Assembly (NCBI GenBank): GCA_015680685.1
Contig: MNCI01009412.1
Span: 813,677-877,676 of the forward strand
Length of the DNA: 64,000 bases
Origin: Gnetum montanum
Lineage: Eukaryota > Streptophyta > Gnetopsida > Gnetales > Gnetaceae
Direction: 5' to 3'
Shown: piece by piece, positions 1 through 13,100 of the stretch
Layout of the letters: each line of letters opens with the position of its first letter
How positions within the stretch are numbered: the stretch's first letter is position 1
The notes under the pieces: model-generated
The model's input: only the letters and a program-made list of their open reading frames with translations
The model's database searches: none
Told to the model about the DNA's origin: nothing
Translations under genes and position numbers: made by a program

Positions 1-2783
1 ATGATAGTGTGTCCAAAAAATCTTTTCCACCATTTCATATTTTTGTGGCCTTCACCTCCTCCATACATTCCAAGAGATGAATATCTCAGGGAGGAGATCA
101 TATCATTGGTTATGCAACAGGCTTCTAAGCCTCAACACTTGTCTATTGGTTGTTTGTGCTTGTCTTGGTGGTTTGAGATGATGAGACCATGGGGATGGTT
201 GACAAAGGGGTGGACTTAGGGGTACCTAGCTCCATGCATTCCCTAATCATTTTTTCAATGAGATGCTCATCATGTCTCTTAGGGTATGATTTTGGGTGGG
301 TAGGATGTGATGTAGTTTCCTTCATCAGACCTCAAGTAGGTGGGGGATCTACACATCTTGGCATCCTAACAAAAAAATGTGTTTGGGTTGCTATTGCTAC
401 AATGTGCTATGAGGCCCTAACAACAAAGGGTGTCATGGGGTGCTAAAAGTGGTGCTTTGATGATGAAAGGGAACTATGATATAGGTGACATCAAGGCCTC
501 AACATCACTAGAGGACACACAAACCACAAATGGTTCATGTGCTGGTTCTGCATTGTCATCAATGCTAATAGCATTGATAATATAACCTACATCACTAGCA
601 TTGAGGGGATCCTTGTAGACCTTCATTAATTAGTTTTTTGATCATACAAGATTACTTTTATCAAGGACTAGTTTTCCTTGATCAATCATGCATTGAATGT
701 CATCCTTTAACACCAATAAATAGTCTATGTCATGGCCATGTAACTAATGGTAGTTGTAGAATTGGTCCAATCTAAAGTTTTTAGGAATTGGAGGCTCATT
801 TGGCATAGTTGTAGAGAGGTTTTTGAGGACCTCATAGTACCTCTCATGGTATTTTCATGCATCCTCAAATATTTATTTGTGTTGGATGTGCCTAGCAATA
901 AGCAAATAATCCAAGAGCTCAACTAGCTTGATGGGAAATGGGGTATACTTTGAGTGATCCTTGTGCTCAAAGTTTGGCCTTTGGGAAGCTTGCCCCATGA
1001 TCATCGATGTTATAGGCTAGTTGGTTCTCCTAGTGCCAAAACCTGATGTCTTCTTGTTATTTTTTGGGGCTTTAGGTGCCTTGGCTATTGGCATAGTGTT
1101 GTTGGGTTTGGCTTCATTGACCTTAGCTACAATGGTTTCCATTGCCTTTCCCTTCTCATCCTTTTTCATATGCACTTTTTATAGGCCACATAGGACAGGT
1201 CCTTACTAGCTTTTGCTACATCTTATATGCTCTTCATTTGAGCAAAAACTTAGTTGAGAGAATGTGGGGCTAACTAGTACAATTTTCACTTGATAAATTC
1301 ATTTACTACCCTCTTAAAGATAGCGAAAAGATGAGTTTTCACTATCAGCTCATGAATTTCATTGAGAGAAGCATTGCAACATTGTATGAATTTTTGTACT
1401 AGCTCTAGAGCCCCTTGCTTAATGTTCATTAATTGGTCTAGTATGGCTTCGAGCTTCATGTTATACTTGAAGCAAGTTACAAATTTTTGAGCAACTCCTC
1501 TAGAGTTGATATGGAATCTCTAAGGAGTGCATGGTACCAATCGAAAGCTTTACTGATCAAGGACATGGCAAAGACATGGATGATTACATGCAGACATGCT
1601 TGCAATAGAAGGGATTTAGAATAAAAGGTCACAAGGTGGGTGTTGGAATCCTCCTAACCATTGTATTTTGTGAATTAGAGATGTTGAACCACATGAAGCA
1701 AAGTTAGCAGCGAGACCATAGTATTGATGGGGTCATCTTGATAGAAGTCCATCACATGAACTATTTTTGAGTTGGCCACTTTAAGCTGGCTAACCTCCTC
1801 TGTGAGAGTTTGAATGAGTTGGAATGCATGGTCCAACTTGGGGATGACATATCAAGTTGCATTGGATATGCTACTAGTGGTGTTATCTAAGTGGCCCACA
1901 GCCCTATTGTGGATTGTGCTACCACATGGGATGCTTGTTGAGTTTCCTGCTATGTGTATTATGGCATGTGCAATAGCTGTGTCATAGGCATAGAGGTCAC
2001 AACTCACCATGAATTTGTGGCTTGGGCTATTATTAGAGGTGCTACTAACATGTCTAAGATGAAGGACACTTGACTTGTCTATAGCTAAGATATGAGCATC
2101 ATGTGCACATATGGTAGTGTTGTCATCACAGATGCTGGTAAAGAAGGTTGCATAGACTAGGAGGAGATAACAAATGGGAAAGTGCTACAAGGTCCTACAC
2201 TTTATTATGCATGAAATACTTTGTGGCTACCTACCATAGGCATGGACTGAGGTGGTGAAAGTGTTGCTTCTTCCTCAAAGAAGGCAGATAACTATGACTA
2301 GTGTGAAAAAAAAGTGGAGGTAGGCTATTAGACAAAGGCATAAAATGGAACAACACTATTTGAATGGGACTCAAACTCCTCCTACCCATATTATAGGGGT
2401 TCATCATAGTTTGATGTCGCATCTTGCTCTTTCAACTCACTTACCCTAATGAGTTGGTTTAACAGCCACCTAAAGATATTAGTGAGTGGGATGAATGCAT
2501 TCGAGGTAGGAAGGAACTCCTTCCCATTTCAATGAATGATTTTGAAGTTTTTCTTTACTTTTGTTTCTTGGAAATCTAAGGATAGGCCTACCTAAAGCTT
2601 TGCGCAAAGGAAGTTGTATCTTCCATTGTCCAACGCCTTGTATTTAGGCAATTGGTTATGCAATCTGAGTGACTATTGTTGTGGTCATACAAGACTGAGT
2701 GGTTGCTCAATGTCTACCACCTATTGAATGGGACAAGATACCTCCATGATCAAGGTAGAGGTTGAAGTGTTTGTAAGATTCAT
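1..2783 (-). pseudogene. gag-pro: gag-pro of Tat element A (partial, decayed)
   Basis: Reads right to left from an ATG at 2783. The first residues (MNLTNTSTST) match the gag start of element B at 5679 (MNLFNTLVAT), and downstream blocks such as SLRL and the Retrotrans_gag capsid region (about 1800 down to 1230) follow in the same order as in B and C. The reading runs off the left edge before the protease. Many stops and frameshifts make it non-coding today. It is placed by its reversed PBS at 3229-3247 and LTR end at 3254. Gag would form the virus-like particle that packages element RNA. The spacing of about 470 bp between LTR and ATG equals that of B, so A and B are the same subfamily. Confidence 0.8.
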
Positions 2784-3228
2784 GTTCTTGTTTAGAAAAA
2801 AACGTAAGAAAAGAAATCATTGATAGAAAATGCTTAAATGCAAAAAACATTGAAAAAACAACTAAGTATGCAAATTGTGAAATCAAGGCAAGAAATGACC
2901 AACTATAGAAATGCTATAAAAAATGAATAACTCTAACAGTATTCTTGTTATGCTCTAAGGGATTGTTATGCTCTGAAGGATTGCTCTCTAGAGCACTCAG
3001 AGCTTGACACGATGGATATAGTTGGGCTTTTCATCCTATGGGATTCTAGAGAAACCAACAACTAGGATCAATGTACACCACTTGAAACATAGACAAATCC
3101 TACACTAGCCTATGATTCAGTTATTGTCATGGTAGGTCCATAGGGGTGTTACATCTACACTAGCTTACCACTAGTAATAGAGGTGTCGAAAACATGTGAG
3201 ACTACCCTTAAACATAAAAGGAATGGAA

Positions 3229-3247
3229 GGCCCTCCTTCTAGCACCA
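3229..3247 (-). other. Primer-binding site of element A
   Basis: On the minus strand this reads TGGTGCTAGAAGGAGGGCC, starting with the TGG that pairs with a tRNA CCA end, six bases after the LTR end. The same block is found in B (5209), C (18370) and, mutated, E (62802-62820). I do not assign the tRNA. Confidence 0.8.
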
Positions 3248-3253
3248 AAAACC

Positions 3254-3324
3254 TATGACATCTAAAAATATTGGTGGTTGGAACATCAAGAGGTTAGTAG
3301 GCATATAGCTTAGCCCCAAATTCA
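3254..3324 (-). mobile_element. 3' end of the 5' LTR of element A, cut by element B
   Basis: The reverse complement matches the last 70 bases of B's 5' LTR (5134-5203), including GATGTTCCA and the terminal AGATGTCA block. The rest of this LTR lies on the far side of B at 39096-40775. B therefore inserted in A's LTR. Confidence 0.75.
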
Positions 3325-5203
3325 TGCTAAAATACCATAAATTTTTGGCTTCGATACTTCCATGGTAGATTTCTCTAAGTGTCAAAACTTGGGAAAAACA
3401 TTTCTAAGTCTAGTGTCTTGTTGTGCAGTGTAGACAATGTAGCACACTAGAAGTCTTGGTTTTTTGCAAAATGTTTCTAAGTCTACCTTTTATGCTTCAT
3501 AGCATAGCTAGTGTAGCACACACTTCCATGGCCAATCTACATAAATTTCAAGCTAGAAGTAGTCAAGGATCACTTGGGATGGACTACATAATTTGGAAAA
3601 TTTTCTATCTCCCAGACTATCAAGCTTGCTACACTCTCTAGCTTACCCAACTTAACACATGTTGCAATTGCCAGTTCACCCAAGTACTAGGCTTCAGGTT
3701 GTCAAAAGTGCTTAGGATGGATGAAATAGTTTGGATAATTTTCTATCTTTTGGGCCTGTCATGCTCTGCTACACTACATAGCATAGCCAACATAACACAG
3801 GTTTTAGGGCCAAATATTTCTAAGTGTTGAACATAAATCCATCAAGCTATCTAGACATGGAAGATACATTTGGTAATTTTCTAACTTTTGAGGTTGCTTG
3901 TCCTACTACACCCTAGAGTGTGGTCAATGTGCCATGAAGAAACATTGAAAATTTTGAAAAAATTCATCAAAGTACTTGTGCTACATTACATAGCATAGAC
4001 AACATGACAAGTCAAAATCTACAAAACTTTTCTAAGTGTTCACACTATGGTCTATCATGCTTTGTAGCATAGATAACATGAAACTTGGGAAATGCCTCCA
4101 AATACCTCTAGAAGCTCCCAAAACTTAATGTTGACCTTTATTTTAGCTCCAACATCCTTCTAATGACCAATATTAGTAGTTTTCTTTGCTTTTGCAGCTC
4201 CCATTGATCCCGAAAATTGTCCCTACGCTTGACCCTACTTTAAAGAGGGGAAAGACATAGTCTCAAAGCATAGACTCCAAGCTGCATTTGTTTTGGCATT
4301 GTTTGTAGGTACATGGAAGTCTCTTAGACTCTAGCATATGTAGTCTAGGTGATGTGGTCATAGTTTGGCAATTTCTAAGTTTTCATTCCTATCCTATAGA
4401 TTGTTACACTTTGAACTTAACACTCCGAGCTTGACATTTTGAGTGTAACATGTTAGTGTGCCTTGTCGATGCCCATGCTATGTGGGACCTAGGCTAGATG
4501 GCATCTAGTCCACATCTCACATTAACCCTAGCCCTATAAATACCCCAATAATCAACATTTTACAGGTTGATCAAAAAATCATTTTAAGCATCAAGCATTA
4601 GAGCACTCTTAGCATCTTCATCGCTCTTGCACTTGAGCTTGACACTTGGTTGAGTACCATGACACAGTCTTTCTTGCACATGCTTAATGTAATGACTGCA
4701 AACCCAACAGGTCCAACCTCCTTTGCAACTATTGACACCACATCCGCAACATCCCAGAGGTTGTGACTACACTGTTACACTACCACTGTCTCTATCTAAT
4801 GTTGCATACCAGCTTCAAACATTATTCAATTAAAAGTTACATACCCCAATCTTCGGGTGGTGCATTTCTTCACCTTCGAATTATGGTTCTATGTTCTCAG
4901 AATTTGTTTCAAATTTCTTAGTATTTACTTTTGTGCTTTCTTCTACTATCAATACATATTCACATATTCATGTTATGTTATGTTCTATTCTTGATCGTTG
5001 TCCTGACTCCTGCATGAAGCTCACTAAAAACTCTATTTACAAATGATTATTGTTACACTATGTAAGTCCTTGTATGATAGACTAGACCATTTAGGACACC
5101 TCATTTGTGTTTCTCTTAGCACGACCTTCACATGGATTTAGGGTTAGGCTACACACTCACGGACCTATCGATGTTCCAGCCATTGACATTCTCAGATGTC
5201 ACA
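3325..5203 (+). mobile_element. 5' LTR of element B
   Basis: It starts TGCTAAAATACC, compared with TGAAATACCACC at the 3' copy (37803), and ends in ACA just before the PBS. The U3 part has repeated blocks around TTTCTAAGTGTT and gene-like palindromes TGCTACACTACATAGCATAGC. A TATAAATA box lies at 4535-4542, followed by R/U5. Length is about 1.88 kb. The 3' copy (37803-39095) matches it up to about 4607 and is then cut. Confidence 0.8.
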
Positions 5204-5208
5204 GTTTT

Positions 5209-5227
5209 TGGTACTAGAAGGAGGGCC
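5209..5227 (+). other. Primer-binding site of element B
   Basis: TGGTACTAGAAGGAGGGCC, five bases after the LTR end; same block as in A and C. Confidence 0.85.
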
Positions 5228-5678
5228 TCTCATTCCTTTTTGTATGCCACAGGTAGTCCCATGTGCTTTCTATACCCCCATCACTAGCAGCAAGCTAGCA
5301 TAGACATAACATCCTTGTGGACCTACCATGGTAGTAGCTGGATCATAGGCTAGTGTAAGAGTTTTCTATGTTCTGGTTGGTGTAGATTGGTCCTAGTTAA
5401 TGGTTTCCCTAGAACCCTGTAGGATGGAAAGCCAAAATTGGCCATTTCATTAAGCTCTAAGTGTTTTGTAGAGTGTGACACCCTATGAGCATAACAATCC
5501 CTTAGAGCATGACAAGAATAACATCAAAGATAACCATTTTCTTAGCATTTCCAGACTTAGCCATTATCACCTATTTCCTTTATAGTTTTCATACCTAGCC
5601 ATATAATCTTAAATTTTCTACACTTAAATGTTTTTTACAAGAAACTCATTCTTCTCAAATCCCTCTTATGTAATGAAA
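5228..5678 (+). other. Untranslated leader of element B
   Basis: There is no coding frame. It has GAGCATGACA/GAGCATAACA-type words (5480-5515) that recur in the 5' UTR of B's antisense gene (about 15060-15100). Confidence 0.5.
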
Positions 5679-8600
5679 ATGAACCTATTTAATACCTTAG
5701 TTGCTACCTTGAACTTGGAGTTAGCCCACCCGATGCAACACATGGTAGATTTTGAGCAACTACTTAGCCTGATGTGGCCACAACGACAGTCTCTTAGACT
5801 ATAACACTAATGGCCCAAACATGTAGTACTTGATGATGAATGGTACAACCTTTTATATGTAAAGATTCAAGTGAGCCTACCATTGTACCACCAATAAATG
5901 AAAGAAAAGCATAGTTTTGAAATTATTCACTAAAATAGGAGGGAGATCCTTCCTACACTATCATGGTCATACCATTCATTAAATCTTTGAAATGGATTTT
6001 GGACCAACATATCAGGATGAGTGGGCCAAAAGAGTAGGACTTGGTATCCAACTATGATGAACCCCTACAAGATGGGTAGGAGGATTTTGAGTTTTTTTCC
6101 AATAGTGGCATCCCACTCTACATCTCAACCTCATATTCTGCCTCTGTATTTTTGCTACACTAGTCACAATCTTCTACTTCCTTTGAGCCAGTTGTGATAC
6201 TTCTGTAGCCTAGAACTTTGTCAGTGGTAGATAGCCACCTGGTCTTACCTATGCAACAAAATGCATGACCTTATACTCCTTTTCCCTTTGCCATTTCTTC
6301 ACAGTCTATTTAGCCTTCGTAGCTAGCAACTATCATACCAACACTACAATATGTGCACACCCTACCCATATCACATCCACACACAAGTCACTTTTCCATC
6401 ATTCTAACCATATCAATCCCACCACCAACAACAGCTTCAACCTCAATTACATGGTGGGAAACAACATCTTTACCTACTACTCAATCATCCCAGATGCTAT
6501 AGTATACATAATAACAAATGTGCCGAGTGTTACATATGATGGCACAACCTACTACAGGGTTGTCGGCTGCTTCAATGAAACCACCAATTGCATAACCAAT
6601 GCAACCCTCTACAACATCCCCGAGTCTAGAGCAAGCATTCTAGCTTATCCAAACCCTCATTAAGGAGGTCAGGTGGCTTAAAGCAGCCAACTCAAAGATA
6701 GTCCATGTAATAGATTTCTATCAGGATGATCCCATTTTCCCCATCATTCCCTCACTCACACTACCTCCTGGGGTCCAACTTCCCCAAGTCATGAAATACA
6801 ATGGTGAGGGTGACCCACATGCCCACTTAGTTACTTTCCATTCTAAGTCCTTATTACTACAAGTATGGCCACACACTGTTATCTATGTCTTTTCCATGTC
6901 TTTGACTGGCAAAGCTTTAGATTAATATCACATGCTTCCTCAAGCATTCATTTCAACTCTAAAGGAGTTGCTAAACTAGCTTGTAACTTGCTTCAAGTAC
7001 AACTTGAAGCTAGAAGCCATGCTGGACCAGTTCATGAATGTTAAGCAAGAAGTGCTAGAACTAGTGCAAAAATTCATACAATGTTGGAGCACCTCTATAA
7101 ATGAGATTTATGAGCTAATCACTGAAACCCACCTGCTATCCATTTTTAAAGGTGCAATAAATGATTTCATTAAACTGAAGCTATACTATTTAGCCCTATG
7201 TTTTCTTAGCCAAGATTTTGCTCAAACAAAGAGCATATAGGATGCGGTAGAGTCTAGTAAGGACTTGGCCTACATAGCCTACAAAAATGTGCATGCAAAG
7301 AGAGACAAGGAAAACAAGAAAGCTACAACAACCATTGTGGTGGCTGTGGCTAATGAAGCCAAGCCTAATAACAACAAGTAGGTGGCTAAGGTACCTAAGG
7401 CCTTAGCCAATACCAACAAAACATTAGGTTTTGGCAATGTAGGAACCAACCAACCTGCATCATCAATGACCATGGGGAAAGCTCCCCCAAGGCTAAACTT
7501 TGAGTGCAAGGATCGCTCAAAATACACTCCTTTTCCAATGAAGCGATCAGAACTTTTGGATCAATTGCTTAGTGCTAGGCGCATTCAACATAAGAAAATG
7601 TTAGAGGATGCTCACAAATGCCATGAGAGGTACCACAAGGTCCTCTAAGACCCCTCTATAGCTATGCCCAATGAGCCTTAGTACCCAATGATTTTAGATC
7701 AGATAGGTTTTGCAACTACTATCAGTTGCATGACCATGACACAAATTATTACCTAGTAATAAAGGATGATATCCAATGAATGATTGAGCAAGGCAAGCTA
7801 GTCCTTGATAAAATTAATCCTGTCCAAACAAAGAAGTAGTCCATAAATGTCTATAAGAATCCATTAAATGCTAGTAGTGTAGGATATATCACTAATGCTA
7901 TTAATGTTGATGATGATGAAGAGCCAATACATGAATCATTTGTGGTCTGTGTGCCTTCCGATGATGTTGAAGCGTTAACATCAACTAGGCCACTGGCCTC
8001 CTTTGTCATCAAAGAACCACCTTGGGCACTCATAACAGCCTTCATGGTTAGGGCTCCACAACACATTGTGACAACAACCTAGACACCTTTTTTCATAAGG
8101 TTGCCAAAATGTGTGGACACCCCATCTCCCCAAGGTTCGGTGGTGGGGATTGCATTGCAACCTACCTATACAAAGAAATGTGATGAGAATTTGGCCAATA
8201 AGATGGCTAGGAAATGCATTGAACTATGCCCTCCTAAGCCTACCCTCCTGTTAGTAGTTCCCATGGCCCCATCATCTAAGGTCACCAACACAAACATGCA
8301 CATTCAACAAGTAACCATTGAAGCTCAAAGGCCCATTGCCCAACTAAAACCCAAGTCTCCTCTGCCTTGGGAAATCCATATCTTAGGATCCATGGAGGAG
8401 ATAAAGATCACCAAATAGCTTGATGGTGGAAAAGATTTTCTAGATGCACTCGCATACGTCAAGCAGGCTCTAAAACAAAAGAACACAACTTTGAGCCTGT
8501 ATGATCTAATTATGACCTCCCCCATGCATTGTGAGGCTTTGGTTTGCATGTTGGCATCCATTCCTCTTAAGGAAGACATGCCAGAAAAGGAAAAGGCTAT

Positions 8601-9314
8601 CCATGCTATAATGCTCCCAACTACAATCATAGAACAAAGGCCAACACTTTTGAACTTTCATGATGAATCAATCAAAGCTGACCTTGAGAAGGGTCAAGTA
8701 ACCACTGCACCCATGTTCATAACAATTTATGTGGTTCAGTACAAAACTTGCAAGGTGCACATCGATGATGGAGCAGCAACCAATGTTATCCCATTTCCCA
8801 TTGTCGATAAGCATGGCTTGGTGGATCAAATTAAGCTAACAACAATGACCTAGTTAAAGTCCTTCAATGGAGCACACATGGTTGTCAAGGGAATAGTTAC
8901 AATTAATTTCATGAAAGGGGAGAAATTCCCATACTGAACCTACTCATAGGGAGATCTTGCTTAGAAAAACTAAGGACTATCTCTTCACCAATCCAACAAG
9001 AGATCCACTTAGTTTACAAGGGTGGGGAAGTCATAATCTTTGTTGACAACATAGCCCCTTGAACCATCAATAATGTAGATACTAAGCAAGGGTTGGAGGT
9101 AGAGATCTTTGAAGACACACCACCTGTTTACAATGAAAATCAATGTTGTTTGGCTAATGAACAAAGCAAAATTTGTGATCTCCATGAGGAAGCTCTATGG
9201 GTAGAATTGCCTTTTTTGATGGTAGATGACATCTTGGGGGAGTATTGCCTAGTTCCTTCTAGGCCTTACACACCACCTATCCCACATCAAGTTAAGAAAT
9301 ATCTGTGTGATTAG
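5679..9314 (+). pseudogene. gag-pro: gag-pro polyprotein of element B (decayed)
   Basis: The ATG at 5679 matches C's gag start. The capsid region (about 6710-7260) includes blocks like MNVKQEVLELVQKFIQ, matching C. A basic linker follows. The Cys-His knuckle around 7700-7750 is degraded. A retropepsin-type protease around 8650-8860 keeps the active-site block VHIDDGAATNVIPF. The reading ends at the TAG near 9312 after HQVKKYLCD, equivalent to C's end at 22791. There are many stops and small indels. Gag would make particles and PR would process them. This copy cannot make a product. Confidence 0.85.
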
Positions 9315-9515
9315 GGAATGTCCTTAACTTGCTTGGCCATCTAACTTGTCTTTAGCCCCTTTTGTTTGTATAGTTTCAGTGGATGTTATGTTTGCTTCTT
9401 ACATTAGTTATGATTTCATTTAGCTACAAAACACACAAAAAAATATAAACAAAAAAATGAAAAGATAACAACAAAAAAAGGAAAAAAGAAAAGAAAAAAG
9501 AGAAGTGGGGCATGA

Positions 9516-9775
9516 AATGACCTTAAACTAGTGATGGTCCAAAATGGCCTTAAATTAGCGATGGCCTGAAATGGCTTTAAACTATTGCATGAATTGCCAA
9601 GGCCTAAAACTAACAATTGACTTCATTTTACGCAATGGCTTGAAATGGCCTTAAACTAATGATGGTCCAAGATGGCCTTAAACTATTAATGGCTTGCAAT
9701 GGCCTTAAACTAGCAATAGCCAGCAATGGCGTTAAAATAGCGATGGCCTAAAATGGCTTTAAACTAGTGCATGGT
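9516..9775 (+). repeat. TTAAACT-type short repeat array downstream of B gag-pro
   Basis: Imperfect units of about 27-30 bp built on AAATGGCCTTAAACTAGCGA. The array lies between the 3' end of gag-pro and the 3' end of the antisense gene, that is, between converging transcription units. The equivalent in C is 22795-22990. 9315-9515 is AT-rich with a purine run; 9776-10026 is AT-rich with nothing further recognised. Confidence 0.7.
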
Positions 9776-11957
9776 GGCCACAAGGGGCATAATTACATCA
9801 ACAAAAATTCTAAAGTAAAAAAATAAGAAGAGAAGAGCAAGAAAAAAGAAATATGTCAACTGAGTTATACTCTAAAATGATAAAATGAGAAATAAATAAA
9901 TACTATGCCTTTCATTATATCATAAATAAAATACATAGTCTAGGATTACATCCATGTCAAAAGATACAAAAGTTGCCCAACAATAGGGCTACATCTCAAA
10001 TGTTTTAAATGTGTATTAATGGGAAACTAAGGCTCTTCCCCTCCATCTTTATTTGCTGCTCCACTAGGTCTTGTGTCTTCACCTAGATCCTATGCAAAAA
10101 AAAAGAAAATAGAACAATAAACCAATTAATAAAGAGGATAACATGTGAAATAATTCTAAAATAGATAGTAATAAAGTAAATTTAACCAACTTGATATGGG
10201 CCTGCATCCATGTTTTGGAGCATCCTGTTGAGGCCAGTCTCTAGGCATCGAAGGATCTTCTCCTCTAACATGTGTGTCCAATCCTCCTATCCCAAATCAA
10301 TACCTACAAGGGTCTTCCCTTTCTCCATGGCTATCCATATGGTTGGTCATAGAGAAAATGTGGTAGATGTAACCTCTCTAGAATGAACAACAGTCTCCCT
10401 CTATGAGGACTCACTAACTAGTAGGTGTTTCGCAAACCTATTATAAGCCTGTGTTGCACTGATGGTGTCAAGGAATATGTCGCAACCTCGGTGCTTGATA
10501 GAATTATCCTTGTATTTCTTATGATAGGCTACGCATTCCATCTTGTAATAGTACTTATGGTTCTTTTGAGTCTATCCCCACTCATACACTTTGGTGCTAT
10601 AGTACTTCTAGTCTTGGTTCTTCTAAGCTAAGAGGTCCATCTACAAGTGCTACTTAATGACCTCACGATTAGCCTCATTCTTGCTTCCCATGGTTGACCA
10701 ATACTTGGTGTAGTCAATTTTAGCTATATACTAGCTACCATATAATTTATCGTGGGCCACCAAGAAGTTGTACTATGACTGCAAATCTTCTAGTTGAGCT
10801 ACTTGGTTCACCTTCTACTCTTGGAGCTATTGTACTTATTTCCAGAGCTCCTCCACATGCCTACACTTCCACAATGATCATGTTGAGTGTAGTGTGCATT
10901 TACTTGCCTTGTCATATATATGAAAAGGCACCTATTCTACCTCAGGAGGGAACTCAAGTATAACATCAACTTTGGACTACCCTTTGTGGGTCCCACTTAA
11001 GTCATGAACTTGTTACAGTAGAAAGAGAAAACATTAGTAAAAAAGAAACAACACAACCATAACTATCTAAGGATCTATCTTTTTCAAATGGTCCATCATG
11101 TCATCCACTCTGGGTTGCATAAAGTCAAACTTGTCTGGAGTTTCCGTCCACAGTTGTGAATAGAAAGTGGATGTAGATTAGGGAAGCTTAGTAGAAGCAT
11201 CACTCGATGAAAGATAAAGAATGTTAGCATCATCAAAATAAAACATAAAAATATAAAAATGATGTAAAAAAGAAAGAATAAGAAGAAGAGAGAGAGAGAA
11301 GAGGAAGAGGAAGAGCATAATGAAAATGGCAGTGTAAGGCTCCTACCTAGCAAACCCTTTAGGGTGAGAGTGAGTGGATCATCCATCTACATGCCTTCAA
11401 ACAAGTGATCAAACTCACTAGCCTTGAATTGTAGCCCTTACTCTTTGAGTTTCCTAAAAACTTCAATGGTGTCTTTGTCTACCATGTGTTCCTTGGGCTA
11501 AGGGACATCCTCCTCTAAGGGCTTCCCTTCTACAACACGGGCCTCCTCGTCTATGTTGCACAAACTTAAGTTAGAGCATTTAACAAATATATCTATATAT
11601 ATAAAGAAAATATAGTAAATAATTTATACTTACTGGCAAAGTTTTATCTTGCTTCCTTAAGTCTAAGGTGTAGCATTTTTCCCCTTTCTTCAATTTCACG
11701 CATGGGCTCCTCCGTGGGAAAAGGCTTCTTAACCTACATCTTCAATCTCATTATCTCAGCAATGAGTCATAGCCCCCTTACTATGTTTCCTGTGTTGATG
11801 AGAGGAGCCTTTGTAGCATTGTCACACACATGGTAGGATGGCCCCATGTGGCCCTTGGTGCTTACTGAAAAGGACTCACCAATAGCCTCTAGGGGGTCTT
11901 GTGACCATGTTGTATAGAATAAATGATGAATCCATGTCTTGGATATCTGGGTGCGAT

Positions 11958-13100
11958 TGTAGCGACTGAAAACGTCGACAGCCAGAGACATCGAGAGGTC
12001 ATCGGTTAGATAGTCTTAACCCCGGATCTACACGAGGGCTGTGCTAGATAAAAGGGAAATGGGGTGCCCTGAATGGTCTGGTCGATTAGATAGGGACTTA
12101 GTCGGTGTCACTAAACCTTTTGCAAATGTGTAGTTTGAAAAAAATGTTTATAGTGTAAAATAATTATTATTATATGCAAGGAATAGAAAATGATGTAAAA
12201 TGCAATGATAAGTAGGAGAAAAAAGTAAACTGGAGTTAAGAAATGCACCACTTCAAGATCATAGCTTTACTTTGTCAAAGTGAATACAATCTGTTGCACA
12301 ACACTGAGAAGCACAGAGATCCCAAAAGTAACCAATATGTGAAAAGCAAGCCATACACTTGAACGTGGACTCAAGAGCTAATAGTGAAAAGTGCTACAAA
12401 GGTAGTAGAAAAGAGCTAATAGAATGCCAAATGAAAATGGCAACTACTCAATTTTTTGCCAACCAAGTCAAATTTTTCCAACTTGCCAAACTTGTCAACA
12501 AATTTGCTAACAATTTTTGCCAACCTAAAATTTGTCAACCCTCTGAGCATTGCTTGTTGGGGTATTTATAAGGCCATGAGCATGCAAGAAATGTGACCTA
12601 GATGACACATGTCCTAGACCCACAAGATGTTGACATATCCATGCTGCATGGACATGCAAAGCTGACTGATGAGCCTGCCATGATGCAATCACGCTGTCAA
12701 AACTGGAGATGCTAGGATCAGGTGTGCTAACGATGCAGACAAGGAGTGAAGTGCACCGATGTAGTGTAGCCACCTGCTACGTTGTGCTACACTATGGAGC
12801 GTAGCCTATCATTGTAGCGTAGCATAGCGTAGCCACCAATTTGAAGAAGAAATTCATGTTGGAGTTGATTGCATATGTTGGAAGATTTTGCAGTGTTTTG
12901 GCTGGTTCTTGCATGTTTGCTACACTATGCTACGCTATGTAGCATAGCATAGCATAGCATAGCAGATTGCCTTAATTGCAATTTCAAGATCATGTTGACA
13001 ATCTGCAACCTTTGCAATGTGAAGCCTTTGAACTTGTTGATCCTGCATTGTTGCTACGCTGTGCTACGCTATGCAGTGGAGCATAGCGTAGCAGCCAACA
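11958..13100 (-). mobile_element. Reverse-oriented LTR fragment inside B's antisense gene
   Basis: The left edge TGTAGCGACTGAAAACGT matches the reversed end of C's LTR. A reversed TATAAATA lies at 12563-12570. To its right are repeats of GCTACGCTATGTAGCATAGC, the U3 motif of the A/B subfamily. The usual LTR start (TGAAACACC) is not found on the right, and the five bases at the left (GCGAT) are not repeated there. It is therefore a truncated or recombined LTR. About 850 bp of host-element exon sequence is missing at this point. Confidence 0.7.

Noticed and set aside
6265-6663. 132-aa ORF that looks like a small gene
   Set aside because: It is the N-terminal gag part of element B, aligned with C's Gln/Pro-rich region.
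9516-9775. CRISPR-like look of regularly spaced short repeats
   Set aside because: Units are imperfect and contiguous without unique spacers, in a plant retrotransposon.
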